Source of the DNA: Parastagonospora avenae f. sp. tritici 18332-5
Taxonomy: Eukaryota; Ascomycota; Dothideomycetes; Pleosporales; Phaeosphaeriaceae
Assembly (NCBI GenBank): GCA_022559985.1
Contig: JAFJTR010000040.1
Span: forward strand, 62,001-126,000
DNA: 64,000 nucleotides
Direction: 5' to 3'
Below the pieces are notes generated by a model. That model worked only from the letters and a program-made list of their open reading frames with translations. It did not search any database and was not told the DNA's origin. Both the position numbers and the translations under genes were made by a program. Of this stretch, positions 54,810 to 64,000 are shown piece by piece (position 1 is the stretch's first letter; each line of letters begins with the position of its first letter).

Positions 54810-55304
54810 ATGCCCTACACCATCATGCTATTCGTCAGCCGAGACTCGTCGCTCACCTGTGAGGAATTCCAGGACCACTACGAGAATGTGCACATCCCGC
54901 TGGCCTACTCGCTGCTGTCGGACGTATGGCCGACCTCATTCCACCGCCGCTACCTCGCACGCATCACGCGCAAAGGCTTCGGGGGACCTGCCAACCCTGA
55001 CCGTCCTCTTCTCGCCCTACGCGGAGACCTGGCCGAGATGGACTGTGACTGCGTCGCCGAACTGACCTTCCCGTCCGAAAAAGATTTCAGCAAGTTCTAC
55101 AAGAAGATCTATGAGAAGGAAATAGCCGCCGTCATCGCCGCGGATGAAAACAAGTTTCTGGAGCCAGGCAAGGTCAGGGTTATCGTGGTCGGCGAAACAT
55201 GTAGCACCTCTCCGCACGGTGTAACTACAAGTCAAAAGAGTGATATCACAAGAAGCGATGCATCCGACAGCAGCGACATGAGCAGCAGCGATCGAAGTGG
55301 GTGA
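54810..55304 (+). CDS. EthD-domain protein
   Basis: Single exon, 164 aa. The ATG at 54810 (MPYTIMLFVSRDSSLTCEEF) starts directly with the first strand of the dimeric alpha/beta barrel. EthD features include QDHYENVHIPLAYSLL, with the conserved His, then a central strand CDCVAELTFPSEKDFSKFYK and VIAADENKFLEPGKVRVIVV. The C-terminal 30 residues are Ser/Asp-rich. Family members occur in ether degradation and in aromatic polyketide tailoring, often as small cyclases or demethylase/decarboxylase partners. No such cluster is nearby, so the reaction is unknown. Confidence 0.85.
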   Translation: MPYTIMLFVSRDSSLTCEEFQDHYENVHIPLAYSLLSDVWPTSFHRRYLARITRKGFGGPANPDRPLLALRGDLAEMDCDCVAELTFPSEKDFSKFYKKIYEKEIAAVIAADENKFLEPGKVRVIVVGETCSTSPHGVTTSQKSDITRSDASDSSDMSSSDRSG

Positions 55305-55844
55305 ATTTGCAAACTTAGCCAATGAATCTCCCCATCGCCTTGCACGGCTTCTGGAAACTCGTCGAAGAAAAGCCCTTGCCTTGGCGCAGAGCAAGAGGAT
55401 GACGAACTGTCGGGACGTGGAGGCGTCGGATCCGCGATGTTGATATTGGCGGTATTCCCGGAATAAGGTTATGGCGTTATCGGCACTAGGTTTGCCTTGT
55501 GAGCGATGTTTCAAACGGGTATTGTGGCGTTTTCTTTCGGGTCGTGTTCCGAGCAAGCATCGGCGTTTTGTATTCTATTGCTAGTTCTAGAAGTACGTCA
55601 AGTTTCCGGTGTTGCATGATGCTTTCCAATGGCGATCGATGCATCGACTCTAAAACCAACCTGTCTCAGAGTTGCAGATTTTCTTTAGACCACAACATGA
55701 TGACAATCCAACAGAACTGTCTGCAGCTAAAGAACTTGGCTAGTTGCATGTTAAAGAAAGCATCAATGCGAAGTATAAGAATGCTCCTCTCTTTGTTCTG
55801 CCATGTTTTCATACTGTAACCTCATTGTCGTCAATCACCATCCT
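55305..55844. other. convergent intergenic region
   Basis: 3'-to-3' gap between the EthD gene and the nitrilase gene. No feature seen. Confidence 0.6.
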
Positions 55845-57150
55845 TCACAACCTCCCCTTGGTTCCCGAGTGTCTGTAATCATAATGCCACCCCTCACTCC
55901 CCAAATCCGCCCTGACCTGATAATTCGCCTCCGCATCCTCCAGCACCTGCATATCAATATCTGCAACAGCCATGCCCTCCGCACTTCCACCCAACTTACT
56001 CAGCGCCCCCACAAATGGCACTGTAACTTGGCTCAAGCCACAGAATCCAAGTCCTGGCGGCCCGCCAGCGTTGGCGAAGACGATTGCTAGTTGCTGTTAG
56101 CTAGGTTGAGAAGGCGGGTAAGTAGTACGCACCGCAAGTATTCTCAAACGCACGAGCAGTCAGCATACTCTCTAGAAACAAAGCTTCGGCTGTGGGATTC
56201 AGTGCTCGACCAGCTTCATTGCAGTCATTGAGGGTCCAGAAGGTTGGTATGATACTATTGCTTACATCAGTATCCGGGTCACTCGTTCCAGCAAACTGGG
56301 GTGTAGGGAAAGTACATTATCTTGGCGCCGTTGGCGATGAGTTCCCTGAATGCTTCGGGGAACGCGAGATCCCAGCATATCAGCATGCCTACTTTCCCGA
56401 TGGGCGTGTCGAAGACTTCGTGCACGTCGCGGCCGCTTCCGGTGAGGTGGTCGCGCTCGGGGCCCCTGGTGGGTCAGTTAGTGTACCGATGCATGACGAC
56501 GTGGGATGAGATGATGTGGAGAGCCTGGCTTCAGTATGCGAGAGTGATGCTTGGGTAGAACACACAGCCTATGGAAAGGAAACGTACCATAGATTCTTCT
56601 TGATGTACTTGCCTGCGATGTTGCCTTCGTGGTCGATGAAGTAGCATACATCTGATCGGAAAGGGTGGTTTAGTGTATGATTGGAAACTAGTCTTTCCAA
56701 GTACACTCACTCAGAAGCTTATCTTCCTCCTTGTCGGCGTCGCGATGCGATTCGACGATTGTGCCTGGTACAATGCCTTATCACTGTCGTTAGCATGATC
56801 TGAAACCCCGCAGATTCGATGTAGCCCCATTAGACATATGCCACAACTTACATATCCCGCACTCTATCGCCAAATCACGATACTTCCTCAGATACACCTC
56901 CCATTGATCACACAATCCGACGAACCCAGGATCTTTGGGTTCCCAGCTCGTCAAATGATACTCTGGCAGCACAGCTAACTCTGCACCCTGAGCTGCAGCC
57001 GATCGGACATAATTTGCTGCTTTTTTGAAATTGTGCTCGAGTTGCATCGGCTGTCGAGGTCAGGATCTTGTTCGTTGTCTACGCAGATAAGGGTTAAGAA
57101 GCAACCTTGGCGTACAGTTGAATCACTGCGACTTTGACAATCGGCGCCAT
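55845..57150 (-). CDS. nitrilase-superfamily carbon-nitrogen hydrolase
   Basis: Seven exons give 295 aa, all in phase: 57106-57150, 56852-57050, 56711-56776, 56588-56651, 56316-56465, 56133-56254 and 55845-56086. The start MAPIVKVAVIQLYAK is encoded by exon 1 alone. The Glu-Lys-Cys triad is intact: E in LAVLPEYHLTSW, K in GKYIKKNLWGPE, C in VGMLICWDLAFPE. Later family blocks are FWTLNDCNEAGRALNPTAEA and ARAFENTCAIVFANAGGPPG. It should hydrolyse an amide, carbamyl or nitrile bond in a small molecule; an amidase or omega-amidase-like reaction is more common than a true nitrilase. The 122-bp intron 56466-56587 contains a second AG but only the distal one keeps frame. Confidence 0.92.
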
Positions 57151-57750
57151 GGTATATTGGTCTTGGTAAGTCAACGTGGTCGCGTTATTCTGTGATGATA
57201 GGGGAGAAGTCAAGTGATCGATGGTAGAGAGGAGTTGAGCTCCACTAAGGAAGCTAGAGCGAGCTAGATGCTGATTCGTCCGTCCTAAGTACGCTAGATA
57301 GAGAAAGTAAACGTCTCTTCAGTGAGCATGATATCCTACACCAAGTGCTTGAATTACTCTGAATCAGATGATACTGTTCGTGAGAACATGAATTAGCTGG
57401 ATGAGAAAGTAAGTAGGTGGTATTGGCCACTAAAGGGGTATCGAGTTATTTAAGGAACCTTGCAACGCCGATGCAACATAAAGATGCTGCAAGTGAGAGG
57501 GAAGTACATAGAAACAATTCTGTCTGCCACATATAGATACCCGTGATACGAGCAGTGGGGCTGCCAGGTGTTGAGGAGGCAGAATCGACTACTCCTACAA
57601 AGACTGATGACACGGGTTAGGCTGGTCGTAGGAAACGAGACTGACTCGAGCACTTCGATGCTAGAAGGGAGGCATTCCACTCTGGCTTGTAAAATGCGCA
57701 GCTTCGGTCTTCGAATTGCGCGATGCCGCATGTCCTGGGATAATCGTACA
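57151..57750. other. intergenic region
   Basis: Promoter of the nitrilase gene and 3' flank of the RRM gene. No supported gene. Confidence 0.6.
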
Positions 57751-59370
57751 TCAGACCGGTGCAATATCCCGCCATTGATTTCGATCAATTCGAACACCTT
57801 CAGTAATGTAAGAGTCGTCATCAGAACACGAATCAGCATCGGAGCCAGTGTCGAGGAGAGCATATGTGTTCGTAAGAGTCTTGGGTTTGAAAGTCACCGG
57901 CTGCGTAGGGACTTGAACCTTGACCTGTGGCAGCGGAGCTGCACATTCATCTGGATAGTACTCGATACGGAGGCCCTTGTACGCCGTCCTTGACATCATG
58001 CACGTCCTTCCGAAGAGCGCGTTGTGGATAGAGTTGGTGGAAATATAAGCGTCGCCGTTGCAGAATTTGATATCGACGACGACTAAGTTGTGAATGTGGT
58101 CTAGGTGGTCTCGAATCTGCTCTGCTGAGAGTTTGCCACCAACACCTCGAACAACAAGATTGCGCGTCGCGCCATTGGCGATCTTGTTTGCAACCTGCGA
58201 TCATAAAGATACGATATCAGCTAAAGTCTCACATAACGTGCGCACATGATATTCTTACATGACTTGGGACACGGAACTGGCGATCGGCCCAGCGGAACTC
58301 GAGCTGTTGACTGTCAGATTGTGTGTTGCGAGACCTGGCAGCATGATACTTACGCGTTTCGTATGCATGTAAATGTCATTCCGCTTCGCATAGAGTAAGA
58401 ACTCGGCAGCGCCCTCGACGAACGAGACCGTGGCTGTACGATCGTTCCTCAGAAAGATGTCCAAGAGCCGACCACCGCGGATAATATCGGCAAGGTCCTT
58501 ATGTGTCGTTTGCTCCGACAAGTTTGCGATAAGCACGGTGCGCTGGTCGTGAAGCGCCACACGTTGCCCATGCTCTTGGTCTCCATCTTCTTTAGCAGCG
58601 CTGTCGATGGAAGACTCAGGCTGACCATAGCTGACGCCTCGCCGAAAGTCTTCGCGTGGTTGGACATCACGGTGTAGTCTACCTCCAAGCCCAGGGTCCT
58701 CGGAGACGGGCGAACTCTCGAAGTTGTAGTGACGACTGAGGCCGGGCGGTGCAATTTTCGAAGGAGGAAAGGAAGCGTCCGTGTGGTAGTCGTAGTGCGA
58801 AGGCTCCTCAGTCCCACTGGCACCACCTTCGCCCTCCAGCAACGTCTCAAGGGTCTCAGTCGTTAAACCGCCGCGGAACAGTGCGCTCCTTAGCAAGTCT
58901 ACTTGTAGTTAGTTGCTTCAGGATATGGGAAACCGCCAGCTTCGTTTGTGACGGGATACATACGGTAGTCTCGTTCTGATTGGAGCTGTCGAAGTCGTCA
59001 GCGAAGAACAAAAAACTGAGAGCGAAGTTTGCTGTCGCTTCCACCCAACTGAAGGTAGTTGATTGTTTGCATTCGAAAGCTAAGGTTGGAATTGCAGTCG
59101 ATTGAGGTGGACTTACCAAGTATTCGTGTTCTGCCTTCGATATGGTGACATGATGAAACAGGTTGGGGCTGAAGTCGACATCTTGATGAGAGGTGTGCTA
59201 TTAATTGGCGTCAGGTGAAAACTCGGGATGTTGCCTCAACACACTCACAAACTCTGCTCTGCAAACACAAATCAGTATGTCTCAGCCTAGAGCTTCGCAT
59301 GCTCGACTTGACGCACTTACCTTCGTAATAGGGCCTCGAAATAGGATTTACCTATGGTGACGGTAACCAT
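57751..59370 (-). CDS. RRM-type RNA-binding protein
   Basis: Seven exons give 398 aa: 59321-59370, a 10-nt exon 59249-59258, 59117-59197, 58964-58985, 58354-58898, 58259-58303 and 57751-58194. The assembled N-terminus MVTVTIGKSYFEALLRRAEF, followed by HTSHQDVDFSPNL and the LRSALFRGGLTTETLETLL block, recalls a family of fungal RNP-domain proteins. Two RRM-like modules follow: RTVLIANLSEQTTHKDLADI ... TATVSFVEGAAEFLLYAKRN, then RNLVVRGVGGKLSAEQIRDH ... LVVVDIKFCNGDAYISTNSI. Between them, LEFRWADRQFRVPSHVANKI spans two introns. The C-terminus is acidic/Ser-rich. The RNA target is unknown. Exons of 10 and 22 nt make this easy to misannotate. Confidence 0.85.
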
Positions 59371-59785
59371 GGCAGAGATATGAGTACACGCTGGCAAGAT
59401 CAGCCCCACGAAATACTTCAGGTTTGTGTATCAAAAAAAGAGCAGTCGCGGCGACAGACGTGTAGCTTTGGAGCTGGTCCAAGCTTTTGAGACTGCATTA
59501 GCGCCCCGTGCCGCTGGGGAAAGCGCTACCCCAGCGAAGATCAGCCCTGTGACTTTCGTCTGCTCAATGTGAGCCCAGCCCATCTACTTTTGTTTATACC
59601 ATGCGGAGAGTGTTTCATCTTGCCGAAGGCCTTGATAGAGGATCTAATTCGGTTATCCAGCCAAGTCTGGGACTTGTGGCACCGATGCACACGGCGTGCA
59701 ACGACAGCTCACGTTGCTTGGCATTCGCGCCATAGCTCCGCCTGCGCCTGCTGTGGGAAAAAGTTCTTTGCTGGTGACGAGCCTT
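59371..59785. promoter_or_regulatory. divergent promoter region, RRM protein / BCS1
   Basis: 415 bp between divergent starts. The frame of BCS1 extends upstream of its ATG without a convincing alternative start. No site assigned. Confidence 0.5.
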
Positions 59786-61266
59786 ATGGACAGCAACACG
59801 ACGCCCAGTCAACAGCTGGCAAAGCAACTTGGCGCTGGCACCGGTCAGCAAACTGGATCGCTCTTTTCGCAAGTCTCGGATAATCCGTTCTTTACTGCCG
59901 TACGATTGAGTCCCGCAATGGTCCGCGAAGCTGGGTGTGCTTACGATTGTTGCAGGGCTTTGGTCTCGCAGCGCTTGGTGTTGCGGCACGCACTGGACAG
60001 AAAGGGCTCCAGCATGGCGCTGCCTTTGTGCGGCGGCGCATGCTTGTCGACCTCGAAGTGACCCGCCACGACGAAGCCTATCCGTGGCTCCTCCAATGGA
60101 TGACCACCTACCATAGGGGACAACAGGCGGGTGTGCGCCCAGCGGCACAGAGTGGTCTGCTCACGAAGGTGCTCAATCGCATTGATCCTCGCATGCACCA
60201 CCTGCAAGTGCAGACATTCCTTCCACAGGACGGCCCCTCGCATGCAGCACACTTCTCTTTCGTGCCTGGACCGGGCAGGCATTTCCTCCGCTACCGCAAC
60301 GCTTTCATCCTCGTCGATCGACAGCGCGAACGGAACACCATCAGCGTCAAAGATGGCGTCCCCTTTGAGACCATCAGTCTTACCACCCTTTACTCGCACC
60401 GGAATGTCTTTGAGGACATCTTCGCCGAGGCACACAAGCTGTACCAGCAGTCGCAGGAAGGGAAGACGTTGATATACAACTCAATGGGCACCATGTGGCA
60501 GCAGTTCGGAGAGGCAAAGCGGAAGCGGCCCCTAGACTCTGTAGTCCTTGAGCGCGGTGTTAAGGAGAGAATTGTCGAGGATATGGAGGCATTCATCTCC
60601 TCGCGAACCTGGTATCTCGACCGTGGCATACCGTACCGAAGGGGCTATCTGCTCTATGGACCTCCTGGTACAGGCAAGAGCTCGTTCATACAAGCTGTTG
60701 CTGGTCATCTCGACTTCAACATCGCTATACTGAACGTCAGCGAGCGAGGGCTCACAGATGACCGTTTGAACCATTTGTTGACGAAGGTCCCGCGCAGGAC
60801 AGTTGTTTTGCTCGAGGACGTGGATGTAGCATTCATGAACCGCAAGGAGCCTGGGTCCGATGGTTATGCGAGTGCTTCCGTGACCTTCTCAGGCTTGCTA
60901 AATGCCCTTGACGGTGTAGCTAGCGCCGAGGAGCGCATCATTTTCCTCACTACAAACCATGTTGAGAGACTAGATGAAGCACTTATTCGACCCGGGCGCG
61001 TTGACATGACTGTTCGCCTTGGCGAGGCGACAGAGTACCAGATCGAGCAGCTCTGGGAACGGTTCTACGGTGAGTTCGACACAAGCGGTGAAGCGAAGCG
61101 CAGGTTTCTAGCGCGGGTCAAGGAACTGGGCCTGGTCGACTCGATCAGCACTGCAGCCCTACAAGGTTTATTTTTGTATAACAAAGACGATGCTGAAGGC
61201 GCCATTACGATGGTCGAAGGCCTCACCGCTGGGAAGAAGAGCATTCCTGGGCACGTGGATATGTAG
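59786..61266 (+). CDS. BCS1: BCS1-like mitochondrial AAA ATPase
   Basis: Two exons (59786-59899 and 59956-61266) with a 56-bp intron give 474 aa. The splice creates the N-terminal membrane segment (FFTAGFGLAALGVAARTG), the internal mitochondrial targeting region of Bcs1. The BCS1-specific domain follows (RRRMLVDLEVTRHDEAYPWL ... GRHFLRYRNAFILVDRQRER). The AAA core has Walker A GPPGTGKSS, Walker B VVLLEDVD, and the second region LTTNHVERLDEALIRPGRVD. BCS1 forms a heptameric ring in the inner membrane that translocates the folded Rieske iron-sulfur protein into complex III. Confidence 0.94.
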
Positions 61267-61789
61267 TGAGTGGGGCGGTCAGGCCTAACGAAATCGCTTG
61301 ACAGCCATTTTCTAGCTCTGTACAACATCTCTGTAGACGTATTGCAGCATCTTGGCATATGAACACTTTCAACGTGGACTTTGTTTCGCTCAAACATGCG
61401 TTCAGTGCGGGCCTAGCACGGTGATTCTCCATATTCGGGTTCCAGGGTCTTCGTCCGCGTGTTGCGGCTCGCGCGATGATACGCAGAGTGCGAGCCGAGC
61501 CACCTCGACAGCAGTTAGCGCTTAGCGTCATCACCCTGCGCCTCGCCCACTCAGACCCCGGTCTCGTGACACCTCGAGTTGGTCTCTTACATGCCACCAA
61601 AGCGCTCATTGGCTGTATGCGCTTCTTCACCGGTAATTTTATCTAATCAGATCATCAAGGAGGTAAGGTTTCGCATGCCGCGGCCTCAAATAATCTGATC
61701 GTCTGATTGCGCGAACCGGTTTGGTGAAGTCTCCGGGCACCAACAGGAGACACGCGCGCACACGAACAGCTAGTCGCAGGTCCTTACAT
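61267..61789. other. intergenic region
   Basis: 3' flank of BCS1 and promoter of the OPT gene. No supported gene. Confidence 0.6.
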
Positions 61790-64000
61790 ATGGCGGACGA
61801 GGCCAACTATTTGTCTCCGTCGTCCACTCCTTCTGCTGACCACGGCGGTGACACGCGCTATACAGCCGATCCTTCCTCTGCCGCTGGTAGCTCCTACGAA
61901 TTGCACGTCCTGCCTGAAAAAGCAAGGCAATCAGCCACATCTGAAACGAGACCTGATGACGAGCACTGTGTCCTCCGTGCTTCACGTTCCAACAGCAAGC
62001 AAACGGGAGAGATGTCGCGTGTACCTCTCCTGGTGCGATCATCTCCGGCCCAAGGTACAGGTAAGCTAGAGGCGCATGGCAGGCCTGCGGACATTTTGTA
62101 GACGCACGCATTCCAGGGCTCGCACGTCGCGAATTTTTGCATCCTCAGCAACATGGCTGATATCCTTAGGTTCCTATGGAGGATTACCTATTCTTTCTCT
62201 GAGTCCTGATGACTCTGACGAAAATCATGTGACACGAAGTTCGCAAGGGAGGAGGAAGGGGAAGAGCAGGCTCGCCACCAGCATTTCTGCCCGGACTTTA
62301 CGGTCGCAAGGATCCGGACATGGGAGCTCATCAAGACACGATTCACGTCGCCGGAATTCTACCACGTCGAGATGGAGGCCAAGGGACGAAAATCGCAGCA
62401 GCAACACGCTAGGAGATGAGCTCGACACCCACGACATTACCGGTTTCGAGGCCAGGTTCAATGCGAGTGGCTCGGACCCTGCGGTAGCTGGTCTACAAAT
62501 CAACCTCGATAGTTCGGAGACCTCATCTACCAGCACGCGGCAGGACGAAAGCGACGAATCTGAGGAGGATGATGATCTCCACGACACGAAAGGAAATCCT
62601 TCCGACGACTCACCTTATGCCCAGGTCCGCGCCTCTGTTGCGAATACCGACAACACGTCGCTCTCCATTGATACCCCTCGCATGTGGTTCCTCTCCATCA
62701 TTTTTGCTATTGCTGGTTCTTCCACGAACTTATTCTTTTCCCTACGATATCCTAGCGTTAGTCTGACTCCTATTATTGCGCTTTTGCTCGTTCACCCTCT
62801 TGGTCTACTCTGGGACCAATTATTAAAACGACATGACGACCCTGAAGAAACATTTGTGAATGGCTGTATCATAAAATCGACGTACTCGTCAGGAACATCT
62901 CTTTATAAGACATCCTGGAGACGTCGATTCAGGCTTTGGCTCGCGCAAGGACGTTGGAACTCGAAGGAGCATTGCTGTGTCTATGTCAGCAGCAACGTAT
63001 CTTTTGGTTTCGCATTTGCGACAGATGTCAGTACATCGAGAGGTGAATGGCACTTTACAAATCACTGACTTGAGCGCAGGTCATTGTCGAACAAGTCAAA
63101 TTCTACCACCAAGACCTTGGTATCATGTACCAGGTACTCCTCGTTCTATCAACGCAGATTCTGGGATATTCGCTTGCTGGACTGACCCGGCGCTATCTTG
63201 TTCGGCCCAGTGGCATGATTTGGCCAGCCACTTTGGTTTCGACATCTATGTTCACTGCCCTGCACCAGGAAGTCAACAAGCCCGCCAACGGCTGGCACAT
63301 TTCACCACGAAAATTCTTCGGACGCGTCTTCATGGGTGGTGTAGCATTCTACTTCCTACCTGGTCTCCTCTTCCCCGCTTTGAGTTCCTTCAACGTAATC
63401 ACATGGTTTGCACCTCGTAACGTAGTGGTGGCCAACCTCGTATGTTTCGATCTCGCTAGAAAAGAGAGGACATGCTGACTAGCCTTTAGTTCGGAACTGC
63501 GTCAGGTCTTGGTTTGTTTCCAGTGACATTTGACTGGGCCCAGATCGCATATATTGGCTCACCACTTGTTACCCCATTCTGGGCCGCCATGAATATCGTA
63601 GGCGGTCTTGTGCTTGTCATGTGGCTGGCGGCGCCAATAATGTGTAGGTGAAGCCCACCCAGTTGTCGATCTGTCACACTAACAATTAACAGACTACATG
63701 AACGTGATGTACTCGGCTTATATGCCAATCCTGTCGGCCGCCGTCTGGGACAACCGGGGTAAACCGTACGATGTCAGCAAGATATTGACAGCGGACTTCA
63801 TGTTTGATGAAGCTGCATACAATGACTACAGCCGAGTTTACCTCCCAATAACATATGTCCTCAGCTACGCCCTTCAATTTGCTGCCTTGACAGCTTTGCT
63901 TTCGCACACGGGCTTGTGGCACGGAAAAGACATCTGGAGACAATGGCGCCGTTCTTGGGCGGAAATTCGCAAGGAGGCAGCAGCCGAATATCAGCCTGTG
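61790..64000 (+). CDS. oligopeptide transporter (OPT family), 3' end beyond the window
   Basis: Exons 61790-62060, 62170-63026, 63080-63439, 63490-63643 and 63693 onward (open to the window edge) are all in phase. The N-terminus MADEANYLSPSSTPSADHGG opens a ~290-residue cytosolic, Ser/Asp-rich tail. Membrane spans then begin (MWFLSIIFAIAGSSTNLFFS, VSLTPIIALLLVHPLGLLWD). OPT hallmarks include HCCVYVSSNVSFGFAFATD, spliced to VIVEQVKFYHQDLGIMYQVL, and NGWHISPRKFFGRVFMGG. Such plasma-membrane proton symporters import small peptides (for example glutathione) or metal chelates. The long N-terminal tail may be regulatory. The fragment covers about the first half to two thirds of a typical OPT protein. 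Confidence 0.92.

Noticed and set aside
1..64000. A biosynthetic gene cluster, CRISPR array or bacterial-type operon
   Set aside because: No polyketide synthase, NRPS, terpene cyclase or clustered tailoring genes; gene structure is eukaryotic throughout and functions are unrelated.

Overview
The window looks like nuclear DNA of a filamentous ascomycete (Pezizomycotina, probably Dothideomycetes; the class is an inference from general resemblance). Genes lie on both strands, are separated by 0.1-1.9 kb, and carry short introns, mostly 46-80 bp, with GTAAGT-like donors and YAG acceptors. I re-spliced the genes by hand. In almost every multi-exon model the exon lengths sum to a whole number of codons, which supports the boundaries. 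Several apparent ORF starts are TTG, GTG or CTG codons, so I moved those genes to the first sensible ATG or to an upstream exon.

Left part (1-20 kb): a 5' gene fragment running off the left edge, a ROG1/DUF676-type serine lipase, holocytochrome c heme lyase, the Golgi Rab-interacting protein YIP1, a cysteine-rich F-box protein divergent from a UFD1-domain zinc-finger protein, a secreted GH55 exo-beta-1,3-glucanase, and a PaaI/hotdog thioesterase beside a gene-poor stretch.

Middle (20-37 kb): a conserved 94-aa protein, inositol monophosphatase, a TAG-riddled cysteine-rich pseudogene with the look of repeat-induced point mutation (RIP), an acidic unknown protein, a BTB/POZ protein, a degenerate telomere-like hexamer tract, a UbcH7-like E2, a TBC RabGAP, a xanthine/hypoxanthine-type phosphoribosyltransferase and a second F-box protein.

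Right part (37-64 kb): an HSF-type transcription factor (SFL1-like), a Ser/Ala-rich GPI-anchored wall protein, a DUF2458-like protein, a COX14-type cytochrome oxidase assembly protein, a Cys-rich single-pass membrane protein, a nucleolar RRM/KE-rich protein, a small putatively myristoylated protein, a coiled-coil protein, eIF3 subunit l, an EthD-domain protein, a nitrilase-family amidohydrolase, an RRM protein, the BCS1 chaperone, and an oligopeptide (OPT) transporter cut by the right edge.

I see no biosynthetic cluster and no intact transposon. Most genes are housekeeping. Ubiquitin-linked genes (F-box x2, UFD1-like, E2, BTB) and mitochondrial genes (heme lyase, COX14-like, BCS1) recur, but they do not form a cluster. 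The most interesting signals are at transcript level: three micro-exons (6, 7 and 10 nt), two stop-free introns of length 3n (one with a GC-AG boundary), and a possible alternative zinc-ribbon C-terminus on an F-box gene. To these add the pseudogene whose four internal stops are all TAG, and the telomere-like tract.
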